Assembly (NCBI GenBank): GCA_016189905.1
Contig: JACPRP010000052.1
Span: forward strand, 1 to 32,114
Length of the DNA stretch: 32,114 nucleotides
Direction of reading: 5' to 3'
Source: Chloroflexota bacterium
Lineage (GTDB): Bacteria > Chloroflexota > UBA6077 > FW602-bin22 > JACPRP01
Part shown: in pieces, positions 15,848-23,935 of the stretch
Layout of the letters: the number at the start of each line of letters is the position of its first letter
Position numbering within the stretch: the stretch's first letter is position 1
Notes under the pieces: generated by a model
The model's database searches: none
What the model was told of the DNA's origin: nothing
Seen by the model: the letters and a program-made list of their open reading frames with translations, nothing else
Translations under genes and position numbers: made by a program

Positions 15848-16020
15848 TCCGGCTGGCGGGTTGATGGGTTGAGAGATGGCGCTTCTGAACATCGCCCGCG
15901 CTGGTCAAGATCGAGAAGTACTTGGTGCTGTTTTCGCTGGCCAATCTAGCTTTCGCAGCGATCATTCTTTACCTCGCCCTTCTGCTCGGCTAGTAAGGGC
16001 GACTGATCGGAGATCCAGAT

Positions 16021-17016
16021 ATGGACTGGGACGTTGACGCCGAGAAGGCGATGGATAGAGTGCCGTTCTTCGTGCGAAGAATGGCCAAGAAGAAAGTGGA
16101 GGAACTCGCCAGGAGCCGAGGCAGCGGCCGGGTCACGATGCAGGATGTTATGGATTCGCGAGATTTGGCGATGGGAAAGCGAGCGAACAGTACCATCACG
16201 GAAGCAGTCGTCACCACGGAGGCGCACGTATCTGTAGCGGTAGTGAATGAGCTTACCGCAACAAAACCGGCAGCACCAATAGGGCCCGCAGAAGGCGCTG
16301 AGCCAACCCTGGGTGGGTTAACCGAGAGTCAAATCCGCCACATCGAGGAGCTCGTCGAAAAGGTCGGAGGCCACGAGTCCCGTTTCGTAAGTATAAAAGG
16401 CTGCGGTGGCGCCGTCGGTTGTCCACTGACGCTCATCGACGTCACACACTTCACCACCCGCATGAAGGAACAGATCGACGCTTCCGGACTCGACGGGATG
16501 ATGGCGCGAAAGATTCGAGGACCGGTGCTAACTCATCATAAGTTCAAGACGGCGGTCTCGGGGTGCGCGAACTGCTGCTCGGAGCCGCAGATTAAGGATT
16601 TCGCCATCGTCGCCGAAGCCAAGATCGGGAGAGGTCCCGAGGACTGCATCGAATGTGGACTCTGCATTGCCGCGTGCAAAGAGGACGCGGTCAATATCGA
16701 CCAGGGCGAACCGATTATCGACGAGGCTACGTGCGTCCGCTGCGGGGATTGCGCCGCGGTGTGTCCGACAGGAACTCTGATCGTCGAAAAAGAAGGTCTC
16801 ACGATCCTGGTGGGTGGCAAGCTTGGACGGCGGCCGCAATTCGCGACGAAGCTCATCGAGCTTGCCGATGAAGAAACAGTCTTCAGGGCGCTGGATGCCT
16901 GCATCGAAGTCCTCGAAGAGGAAAGCCAGGAAGGCGAGAGACTTGGATCCGTCCTGGACCGCATGGGCATCGACCGTCTGCGAAGTCGCGTGATCGATCG
17001 TCAGCGATCTACTTGA
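16021..17016 (+). CDS. Siroheme/4Fe-4S sulfite-reductase-like protein with two ferredoxin clusters
   Basis: A 331-residue predicted redox enzyme. Residues 1-45 match the PCP_red pattern known from the C-terminus of protochlorophyllide reductase subunits (VPFFVRRMAKKKVEELA...GRVTMQDV). A variable linker follows. Next is a nitrite/sulfite reductase 4Fe-4S domain with Cys128 and Cys134 (GCGGAVGCPLT) and Cys182 and Cys186 (SGCANCCSEPQIKDFAIV), the Cx5C...Cx3C siroheme-cluster set. Two 4Fe-4S ferredoxin motifs come last (Cys209/212/215/219 and Cys238/241/244/248). It resembles anaerobic sulfite reductase subunit C (AsrC) but stands alone, without AsrA/B. Upstream GGAGA lies before the ATG. Substrate not certain: sulfite, nitrite or an assimilatory role. 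Confidence 0.82.
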   Translation: MDWDVDAEKAMDRVPFFVRRMAKKKVEELARSRGSGRVTMQDVMDSRDLAMGKRANSTITEAVVTTEAHVSVAVVNELTATKPAAPIGPAEGAEPTLGGLTESQIRHIEELVEKVGGHESRFVSIKGCGGAVGCPLTLIDVTHFTTRMKEQIDASGLDGMMARKIRGPVLTHHKFKTAVSGCANCCSEPQIKDFAIVAEAKIGRGPEDCIECGLCIAACKEDAVNIDQGEPIIDEATCVRCGDCAAVCPTGTLIVEKEGLTILVGGKLGRRPQFATKLIELADEETVFRALDACIEVLEEESQEGERLGSVLDRMGIDRLRSRVIDRQRST

Positions 17017-17099
17017 GCACGACCCTGTGAGGGCCAAAGCCCTCCTGGCGAATACTGTGTAGCAGTTCTGGTTAGCGTTAAATGGTCGGCCCGCTGGCA

Positions 17100-17125
17100 G
17101 GGCGTCCTTCCGCTGAAGGACGCCC
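17100..17125. repeat. REP-like palindrome or terminator
   Basis: An 11 bp perfect stem (GGGCGTCCTTC / GAAGGACGCCC) with a CGCT loop lies 84 nt after the reductase stop. No T-run follows. The sequence has the look of a dispersed intergenic palindrome, but only one copy is in this window. Three short direct copies of CACAATTC follow at 17170-17194. Confidence 0.45.
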
Positions 17126-17220
17126 CTACGGTAAACGCCAGATGTCAAGGGAATCAAGTATGGTGTCCCCACAATTCCCACAATTCCACAATTCAAATTC
17201 AAGAATGGAGGAGAGAACCA

Positions 17221-17367
17221 ATGGCTGGGAACGAAAAACAGGAACATCAGTGTACGCGTTGCGGCGCTACGAGCAAAGAGCGACCACTGCTTCACGCAGA
17301 AGCCAGTGGTGAGGAGCGTTGGATCTGCGTCGCCTGCCTACCCTACTTTATCCACGGTGCAGCCTAA
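17221..17367 (+). CDS. Tiny zinc-ribbon protein (48 aa)
   Basis: An ATG at 17221 is preceded by GGAGGAGAG and followed by 48 codons. Two CxxC pairs, HQCTRCGATS near residue 10 and WICVACLPYF near residue 39, would bind one zinc. The strong ribosome site and well-spaced knuckles make it more convincing than a chance frame. Its TAA (17365-17367) overlaps the TAG of the convergent dehydrogenase gene (17364-17366) by two bases. Function unknown; third small CxxC protein in this neighbourhood. Confidence 0.65.
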   Translation: MAGNEKQEHQCTRCGATSKERPLLHAEASGEERWICVACLPYFIHGAA

Positions 17368-18515
17368 AACTCACACTGTGCCGTCGCGCTCTTTTCTTCG
17401 GCTACGCGGATGGCAGCCTGCCGTGGCGTTATCCCCTCGGTCTCGCTGAGCGCGAGGACCATTCGAGTCGCCGACCTGAGCTGCTTCGAGATGTAAGCCA
17501 ACCCTTCGTCGCCTTCGGGCTCGACGCGGCCAGCGAGAACCGCCGCCGCGAGCCCGAAGGCGCCAGCATTGGCCACGAAATCAGGGACCACGACTACGCC
17601 TCTCTCGAACAGACGGGCTTCGGCTTCCGCCGTGGCCGGAATATTTGCCCCTTCTACGACCAGCCTTGCCCTGATGAAATCGACGTTGGCGGCGGTTATG
17701 GCATCGGTGATGGCCGCGGGCACCAGCACGTCCACGTCGAGGGAGAGCCAATCCTCTTGTGGCAGCTTCCAGTAGTTATCGAGCAGCCTGCTGCGATCGA
17801 TGACGCCCCACCTGTCCCGCTTTGTCAGCAAGAGATCGACATCGAGTCCGTCAGGACTGTAGATCGTTCCGTCGGCGTCGGCGATCGCGACTATCCTGAG
17901 ACCGGCCGCGCTGAGGAACCTGGCGACGCTGGCGCCCACGCTCCCGAAACCCTGGATGGATACACGCGCATCCTTATCTTCTAAGCGCAATGACTGGAGC
18001 GTTTCAAGCGTCACCTCGGCAATGCCGTATCCGGTGGTCAATTCGGATAGACGCAAGCCGTCTGTGCATAGATTGCCAAGCTTCCGGATATTATCCACCA
18101 GCTTAGCCGGTTCGCGCGCCCTGAGCACCACTGGTTGGAACAGCGATGACACACCCAACTCGTCGAGAATCGCGGCGATCTCGGCCTCTTTGGTCCCCAG
18201 GTCCTCGTTGGCCAGCCAACTGTCGAGCACAAACCCCTTGTGCATCCGCAGGAAACGTCTGAGAACCACGGTGCTATCGGGGGCTAGAGGGTCATAGTCG
18301 ATGCCAGCCTTCGCGCCGCCGAAGGGGAAGCCGAGGAGCGCCAGTTTATGCGTCATCGTGCGCGCCAGCCTGATTACCTCGTGCACTTCCAGACCGGGGC
18401 ACATACGGATGCCGCCCGCGCAAAGATCATTGACCGTCCTGTCGATAACGAAGTATCCTCTGGCGGTTGTAACGTCATCTGCCCACTGGCAGACCAGCGC
18501 GGGTCCCTTATCCAT
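17364..18515 (-). CDS. Divergent Glu/Leu/Phe/Val dehydrogenase
   Basis: NAD(P)-dependent amino-acid dehydrogenase of 383 residues, about 30 shorter at the N-terminus than typical GdhA. The catalytic lysine is in FPFGGAKAGIDYDP and the second substrate lysine in RTMTHKLALLG. The Rossmann motif is VSIQGFGSVGASVARFL and the C-terminal VVEGANIPATAEAE and PDFVANAGAFG are typical. In glutamate dehydrogenases the stretch before the catalytic loop reads KGGIR(Y/F); here it is CAGGIRM, so the lysine that binds the side-chain carboxylate is missing and Met follows Arg, as in leucine/phenylalanine dehydrogenases. The substrate may therefore not be glutamate. ATG at 18515 begins 10 nt after the rpoD stop with no clear ribosome site; a TTG lies one codon earlier. 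Confidence 0.85.
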   Translation of the reverse strand: MDKGPALVCQWADDVTTARGYFVIDRTVNDLCAGGIRMCPGLEVHEVIRLARTMTHKLALLGFPFGGAKAGIDYDPLAPDSTVVLRRFLRMHKGFVLDSWLANEDLGTKEAEIAAILDELGVSSLFQPVVLRAREPAKLVDNIRKLGNLCTDGLRLSELTTGYGIAEVTLETLQSLRLEDKDARVSIQGFGSVGASVARFLSAAGLRIVAIADADGTIYSPDGLDVDLLLTKRDRWGVIDRSRLLDNYWKLPQEDWLSLDVDVLVPAAITDAITAANVDFIRARLVVEGANIPATAEAEARLFERGVVVVPDFVANAGAFGLAAAVLAGRVEPEGDEGLAYISKQLRSATRMVLALSETEGITPRQAAIRVAEEKSATAQCEF

Positions 18516-18525
18516 CAATAGCTAA

Positions 18526-19788
18526 TTATTCCAGATAATCTTTGAGCTTTTTGCTTCTGCTCGGATGGCGGAGCTTACGCAAGGCTTTCGCCTCGATCTG
18601 GCGGATGCGCTCACGAGTGACCCCAAACTCCTTGCCCACCTCTTCCAGCGTTCGGCTGCGGCCATCGTCAAGCCCGAAACGCAACTGTAAGACACGTCGC
18701 TCGCGGAGACTGAGGGAGTCGAGCACGTCCTCCACCTGCTCCTTCAGTAACTGATGTGAAGCGGCTTCGGCCGGCGCTAGCGCGCCGTGATCCTCTATGA
18801 AATCGCCCAGATGGCTATCTTCTTCTTCTCCAATAGGGGTCTCCAGTGAAACCGGCTCCTGCGAGACCTTGATAATCTCGCGAACCTTCTCCGGAGAGAT
18901 ATGCATCTCCTCGGCGATCTCTTCTGACGTTGGCTCACGGCCAAGCTCTTGTAAGAGACGGCGCGAGATGCGAATCAGCTTATTAATCGTCTCGACCATG
19001 TGCACCGGTATCCGTATCGTGCGGGCCTGATCGGCGATCGCCCGAGTTATGGCCTGGCGTATCCACCAGGTCGCGTACGTGCTAAACTTGTACCCTTTGC
19101 GATAATCGAACTTCTCGACCGCCCGGATGAGGCCGATGTTGCCTTCCTGTATTAGATCGAGGAGAGACATGCCCCTGCCGATATACTTTTTGGCTACGCT
19201 AACGACGAGCCGCAGGTTCGCCTCGGTGAGACGACGCCGAGCCAGGTCCCCACGCTGTATTTCGAGCTCGAGTCGAGCCAGGTCTTCCGGCGGATCATGC
19301 AACAACTCCAGGCGACGCATTGCAATCAGGCCACGCTCCATCATCGTCGCCAGGGCAATCTCCTCGGTCGCAGAAAGGAGTGGAACACGTCCGATCTCAC
19401 GCAGATACATCCTGACGGGATCGTCGATGCCCTCGTGGTCAAAATCGATCACCGGTTCGAGCTCGATTTCGGCGACTTCCTCTTCCTCAAGAGCCTTAGG
19501 CTCAGGTTCTTCCTCCTCCCAGGAATCCGCGTCGGCGTCCGCCGGCTCGATTTCGACGATGTCGACGTCCTTGGATCCCGCACCATCGACGGTGCTTGCC
19601 CCGATGTCGCCATCCGCCGCTTTCAGAATGTTCCCAATCTCATCGATGTTGAGCTTTGGATTCGGCACGACATCGAGGATGTCTTTAGCAGTGAGGAAGC
19701 CTTTCTCCTTGCCCTTCACCACCAACTCAGCCGCTTCCGGCTTTTCCTTCTCCTGGAACCCCATCTCTGTCCCTGTCTCGATTACCAT
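18526..19788 (-). CDS. rpoD: Primary RNA polymerase sigma factor
   Basis: Housekeeping sigma-70 of 420 residues. An acidic N-terminal part (about 1-115, region 1.1-like, [15 protein letters not shown]) precedes region 1.2 ([17 protein letters not shown]), region 2 ([20 protein letters not shown] and [20 protein letters not shown]), region 3 and region 4 with the -35-reading helix ([20 protein letters not shown]). ATG at 19788 follows GAGGAGG. It follows dnaG with a 121 nt gap carrying a tandem repeat. The many near-consensus TTGACA/TATAAT pairs in this window fit a normal RpoD. Confidence 0.96.
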   Translation of the reverse strand: MVIETGTEMGFQEKEKPEAAELVVKGKEKGFLTAKDILDVVPNPKLNIDEIGNILKAADGDIGASTVDGAGSKDVDIVEIEPADADADSWEEEEPEPKALEEEEVAEIELEPVIDFDHEGIDDPVRMYLREIGRVPLLSATEEIALATMMERGLIAMRRLELLHDPPEDLARLELEIQRGDLARRRLTEANLRLVVSVAKKYIGRGMSLLDLIQEGNIGLIRAVEKFDYRKGYKFSTYATWWIRQAITRAIADQARTIRIPVHMVETINKLIRISRRLLQELGREPTSEEIAEEMHISPEKVREIIKVSQEPVSLETPIGEEEDSHLGDFIEDHGALAPAEAASHQLLKEQVEDVLDSLSLRERRVLQLRFGLDDGRSRTLEEVGKEFGVTRERIRQIEAKALRKLRHPSRSKKLKDYLE

Positions 19789-19830
19789 CGCTCCTCCTCA
19801 CCAGCCACGAGGGTCAAATAGAGTGCATCG

Positions 19831-19858
19831 TCAGATACTTTCCATCAGATACTTTCCA
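19831..19858. repeat. Perfect 14 bp tandem duplication upstream of rpoD
   Basis: TCAGATACTTTCCA occurs twice with no gap (19831-19844, 19845-19858), 43-70 nt upstream of the rpoD start. On the coding strand each copy contains AAAGTATCT, which has some -10 character. Confidence 0.7.
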
Positions 19859-19909
19859 AAAGGGTCACGCCAATGCGAATGCGGCAGACCGCTATCTCAG
19901 CCCAGCCTC

Positions 19910-21801
19910 TTATTTCCAAACCCACGCCTTCGCGCCTTCACGCTCATAGAGCGCCAGCTCGGCACACAGGTCCTCGGTCTTCTGAATGAAATTCTTCACC
20001 CCCTCCCAATCTTTTGCCTGCTCGGCATCCCGCTTGAGATAGCCAAGCTGGCGTATGCGTTCGCGTAAGCTTCGTCTTCGCAGTTCTTTATGACAGCTAT
20101 CGATTTCCCGCTCGACGTCACTGTCAGCCATCGGCGGCTGTGTTCTCGACCATTCCGTCAGATCCTGCAAGTAGTCGCGCAGGACAGGGTCCAGGGTCTC
20201 GCCAAAACGCTCCCAGTCGAATCTCTCCCCCGTCACCAGATATTCTCGCAGGGACACCACTGCCTGACGGGACCGCACATCGCTCAGCTCGTCGACTTGC
20301 AGATCGACGACGCGGCCAACCATTTCGGGATGGCTTAGTAGCATCGACAGATAGTAGAGCTCTGTCGAAATGTGGGGCTTGACCCCCGCGCTCTTGCCTC
20401 GTGATACCTCCGACGACCCGGCCGACGGTTGACTTTGGCTCGGGCCAGCCAGCTTGATTCGCGATAGACTTACCTCAAGCGATCGCTCGCTAACCTGTAC
20501 CAGATTCGCCAGCTTCTGTAAGTAATGCGCTTGCTCGACGCCATCCTTGAGCTCTTTGATGATTGGCAGAAGCTGGGCAACCGCAGCGGACTTGTCCTTC
20601 GCCTGGCTTAGATCTAACTGTGAAGTTGCGACGTTGAAATAGTAATCGACGATTGGAACCGCCCTATCAATTAGCCGACGCCACTGCTCCGCATCCTCGC
20701 GGATCACCTCGTCAGGGTCCTTGCCCCGTGGCAACGTAATGATCCTGATGTCGGCATCTAGCTTATACTCATACCTGATCAGACCACGCCAGGTTGGTAC
20801 GGGAACAGCCTTTTTGTCGAAGACCTGCTTGGCGACCTCCAAGCCGCGAAGGGTAGCCTCGTCGCCAGCAGCATCAGGGTCCAGGGCCAGCACTAGATTC
20901 TTACTGAGCTTCTTTAAGCTCGCTACGTGACGCTCAGTAAGCGCCGTACCCAGGGCGGCCACCACATTCTTTATACCACATTGGTGTGAAATTAAAACGT
21001 CGACATAACCTTCGACCACGATCGTGCGATCACCTTCTCTGATAGCTTTGCTGGCCGCATCGATGCCATATAATGATGCGCTTTTATCGAAAATCAAGGT
21101 TTGCGGCGAGTTCAGGTATTTCGGCGTGGAATCGTCGAGGGCGCGCGCTCCGAAGCCGGTGACGTTTCCCGCGCGTCGCGAATCGGGAAAACGAGGCGGT
21201 TGCGAAAGCGGTCATATCCTTCGGTGCCCTCTCGTTCTACCAGCAACCCGGCCTCGACCAGTTCTGCCCTCTCGTAGCCTTTACCGGTCAGATACTTCTC
21301 CAGCGCATTCCAGCTATCCATGGAATAGCCAAGCTGAAAGCCTTCGATGGTCTGGGCATTCACACCTCTGCGCTGCAGATAGTCTCGCGCGACCCTACCA
21401 GCATCAGAGCGCAAGAGCAGGTTATGGAAATACTGAGCCGCCGCCGCGTTGATGTCGCGCAGGCGCGTTCGCTTCTGATCCTCGTTAGCGGCATCGGCCC
21501 GACGCTCCGGCAGCGCAACGCCAGCGCGTTGTGCGAGCATCTTCAGAGCCTCGCCGAAGCCCATCCCCTGCACCTTCATCACAAATGCAAAGATATCGCC
21601 ACTGGCGCCGCAGCCGAAGCAATGGTAGTTGCCCTTATCAGGAAAGACTACAAACGATGGGGTCTTCTCGGCATGAAAAGGGCACAATCCGGTGAAGTTC
21701 CGCCCGGTCTTTCTCAGGCTTACCTCTGGCGTGATTATGTCAAGGATATTCAGCCTTTCCTTAATCTCTTCGATTGCTCCGTTAGATGGGGTAGTGGGCA
21801 T
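19910..21801 (-). CDS. dnaG: DNA primase, frame broken by one base
   Basis: Makes RNA primers for replication. ATG at 21801 follows GAGGAG. The CHC2 zinc site is intact (Cys40, His43, Cys61, Cys64 in CPFHAEKTPSF and YHCFGCGASGDIF). The reading frame runs to RLVFPIRDAR and then needs one extra base: at 21168-21170 the coding strand has GGG where GGGG would give the expected RGNVTGFGARALDDSTPKYL. Past that point the other frame continues perfectly through the TOPRIM domain (VVEGYVDVL, ALDPDAAGDEA) to the stop at 19910. With the base restored it is 632 residues, normal for DnaG. An essential gene with one frameshift is most simply a sequence error. Confidence 0.9.
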
Positions 21802-21811
21802 CTGCAACTCC

Positions 21812-22786
21812 TCAGATCAATCCCAGGTAGAGGGCGGTGAAAGCGACGCTGTTATTCATCGCGTGCGCGACAATCGCCGGAACGATGCTGCGTGTCACTC
21901 TGAAAACGTGAGCCAGGATCAGCCCGGTGACCAGCAGCGGCAGAAATGCACGCCAATCCAGGTGGGCCAGCGCAAAGATCACGGCGCTCAACAGGTAGGC
22001 CTGCACAGGACCTTTTTGATTGAGAAAGGCATTGAAAGCGTAGCCTCGAAAAAACGCCTCCTCGACGAAGCCCACCAGGACAGCGCCAGCCAGAAGTATC
22101 GCACCGAACTGAATGGGCGAAGCCTCTCTCACCGCCGCGAATTGCCGAACCTGTGTCTGCTCGATTCCCGCTTGCGCCAGCAGGAGCTCGACGACACCCG
22201 CGCTGACCAGGACGGCGATTCCCGTCGCTACCCCGATCAGTATCTTCCATTCCAAACGCTCCGCCAGCAGGCCCATATCTTTCCACGTGATCACGCCCGG
22301 ACGGACGATCCGAATCCAAAGCACTAGCAGGAGAGAAATCTCCGTGCTAACGATGGCGGCTATCAACGCGTTAGGAGAAAGAGATTCATCGATAAGCGCC
22401 TGTGCTGTGGGCCGGGCGATGATTAGCTCGGCAATCTTGTAGATGCCCTGGAGCACAACCGAGATGACGATCGCCAGAAAAAAGCAAGCCAGCACCGTGG
22501 GATAGCCGGCGTAATCCTTTCGAGCAGTTTCGGGAGACAAAGAAGGCACGACGACGTAGATGGCAAGACCAACGACGAATAGCAAACCGGACAGCAGCGT
22601 GAGTCCACCCGAAACCAGCAGTATGACGGTGGTCACAGGGTCGGCCTGTATGCTGTTCGGCGTCAGGGGAAATGCACCAGCGACGAACAGCGAGAATGCG
22701 CCCAATATGACGAATAATATGGCGGCGAGGAACCCTATGAGCATCAGCCAGACGCCAAGCGAAGTCGCTCTGTTGGCGGTTCTCAA
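21812..22786 (-). CDS. CPBP-family intramembrane protease
   Basis: Polytopic membrane protein of 324 residues, about eight helices, with the CPBP/Rce1 glutamic protease motifs near the C-terminus: EEAFFRGY (EExxxR), FALAHLDW (FxxxH) and HAMNNS (HxxxN). Such proteins cut or modify membrane substrates; in bacteria many confer self-immunity to peptides, but no bacteriocin gene is near. The TTG at 22786 lies 17 nt after the dgt stop, and the stop is 10 nt before the dnaG start, so it is embedded in the core operon. The start is uncertain because no strong ribosome site is visible. Confidence 0.85.
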   Translation of the reverse strand: MRTANRATSLGVWLMLIGFLAAILFVILGAFSLFVAGAFPLTPNSIQADPVTTVILLVSGGLTLLSGLLFVVGLAIYVVVPSLSPETARKDYAGYPTVLACFFLAIVISVVLQGIYKIAELIIARPTAQALIDESLSPNALIAAIVSTEISLLLVLWIRIVRPGVITWKDMGLLAERLEWKILIGVATGIAVLVSAGVVELLLAQAGIEQTQVRQFAAVREASPIQFGAILLAGAVLVGFVEEAFFRGYAFNAFLNQKGPVQAYLLSAVIFALAHLDWRAFLPLLVTGLILAHVFRVTRSIVPAIVAHAMNNSVAFTALYLGLI

Positions 22787-22803
22787 AACTGGCCAAACCT
22801 TTC

Positions 22804-23916
22804 TTAGAGATCCGGCAAATACAACTGCCGAAACACACGCAGAGCGTATCTGTCGGTCATGCCTGAGACGTAATCACAAACTATGCGCTCGACAGAATCG
22901 CTTCGACAACAGACCCTGAACTCCTCTGGTATCTCCTCGGGGTGCTGACAGAAGTGCCGATAAAGCATCTTCAAGAGCCTTGTGGCTTTCGCGGTCTCGT
23001 CCCAGGCTACCGACTTGACGTAGACGTTCTCGAAAAGAAACTCGCGCAACGTGTCGACGGCAGCCAGGATTTCGGGGCTCATCGACACCAGAGGCTGATG
23101 GTTGCGAGCAAGCGCCTCGACGTATTGACGGCAAGCCTTATGGTCGGCGGCGCTTTGCGCCACGCTGTCCTCGTCGGCCCGCACCGCATCCCAGCTATTC
23201 TCGACGACGTCGCATACCATTGTGTTGATGCGAGCGGAATGGTCAGCGCCGAGCTTCTGGACGCTTTCCGACGGTAGATCTTGCTCCCGCAGCACGCCGG
23301 CGCGAATGGCGTCCACGATGTCGTGGTTGAGGTAGGCGATGCTATCTGCCAACTTCACTATCTGGCCTTCCAGTGTCGCCGCCACACCCCACGCCTCGGC
23401 GCTGATGCTATCCCTCGTCTTCGAATGTTTCGCTATCCCGTCGCGAACCTCCCACGTAAGATTGAGGCCGTTGCCATCTTTCTCGAGCACATCAACCACC
23501 CTCAGGCTTTGCTCGTTATGTCGAAAGCCGTCCGGATACATCTCGTCCAGCACCGTCTCTCCCGCGTGCCCGAACGGCGTGTGGCCGAGGTCGTGAGCGA
23601 GGCCGATGGCTTCCACCAAATCCTCGTTGAGGTTGAGCGCCCGAGCTATCGAGCGGGCTATCTGGGCCACCTCCAGGGTGTGTGTCAGACGGGTGACGTA
23701 GTGGTCGCCCGACGGAGCTATGAAAACCTGCGTTTTGTGCTTGAGCCTGCGAAAGGCCTTTGAATGTATGATGCGATCCCGGTCTCGCTGGAAATCGGTT
23801 CGCAGCGAGGAAGGCGCCTCGGTTATGAGCCTCCCTCGTGAGAGTTTGCTTTTGGCGGCGAGAGGAGACGTTGTCTCCACTCGCCGCTCGATTCGCTCGC
23901 GAACGTAATGCTTCAC
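22804..23916 (-). CDS. dgt: dGTP triphosphohydrolase-like HD protein
   Basis: HD-domain phosphohydrolase that turns dNTPs into nucleosides and triphosphate, controlling dNTP pools; 370 residues. The metal ligands are clear: RLTHTLEVAQIAR (His), GLAHDLGHTPFGHAGE (His-Asp pair and a further His), and KLADSIAYLNHDIVDAI (late Asp). The opening SRGRLITEAPSSLRTDFQRDRDRIIHSKAFRRLKHKTQV is typical of the bacterial family. Start GTG at 23916 or TTG one codon earlier; no strong ribosome site. It lies 17 nt after ppdK, in one transcript. Confidence 0.92.
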   Translation of the reverse strand: MKHYVRERIERRVETTSPLAAKSKLSRGRLITEAPSSLRTDFQRDRDRIIHSKAFRRLKHKTQVFIAPSGDHYVTRLTHTLEVAQIARSIARALNLNEDLVEAIGLAHDLGHTPFGHAGETVLDEMYPDGFRHNEQSLRVVDVLEKDGNGLNLTWEVRDGIAKHSKTRDSISAEAWGVAATLEGQIVKLADSIAYLNHDIVDAIRAGVLREQDLPSESVQKLGADHSARINTMVCDVVENSWDAVRADEDSVAQSAADHKACRQYVEALARNHQPLVSMSPEILAAVDTLREFLFENVYVKSVAWDETAKATRLLKMLYRHFCQHPEEIPEEFRVCCRSDSVERIVCDYVSGMTDRYALRVFRQLYLPDL

Positions 23917-23935
23917 CAAATGAGATGCTCGCCTC

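Larger units (their letters stand above)
15555..16020. other. Intergenic region: terminator-like hairpin, promoter, short leader
   Basis: 466 nt without a supported gene. It holds a nested hairpin just after the hemerythrin stop (15563-15568 with 15586-15591, ACCGAC / GTCGGT, enclosing GTCT / AGAC), a promoter (15776-15805) and a UACG-capped terminator-like hairpin (15825-15847). The stretch 15901-15993 would encode a hydrophobic helix but has no start codon. Confidence 0.55.

Noticed and set aside
15901-15993. A frame that would encode a single hydrophobic helix ending in a TAG
   Set aside because: A stop lies just upstream and no ATG, GTG or TTG with a ribosome site is available; an ATG at 15876 is one base out of frame, so at most it is a degraded small membrane peptide.
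17170-17194. Three copies of CACAATTC, considered as a possible CRISPR-like or iteron array
   Set aside because: Units are 8 nt with 0-1 nt spacing and only three copies; no spacers, no replication or cas genes.
21112-21801. Reading the two dnaG parts as separate genes (a short zinc-finger protein and a TOPRIM protein)
   Set aside because: Restoring one base gives one continuous family-length primase, and no ribosome site precedes the second part.
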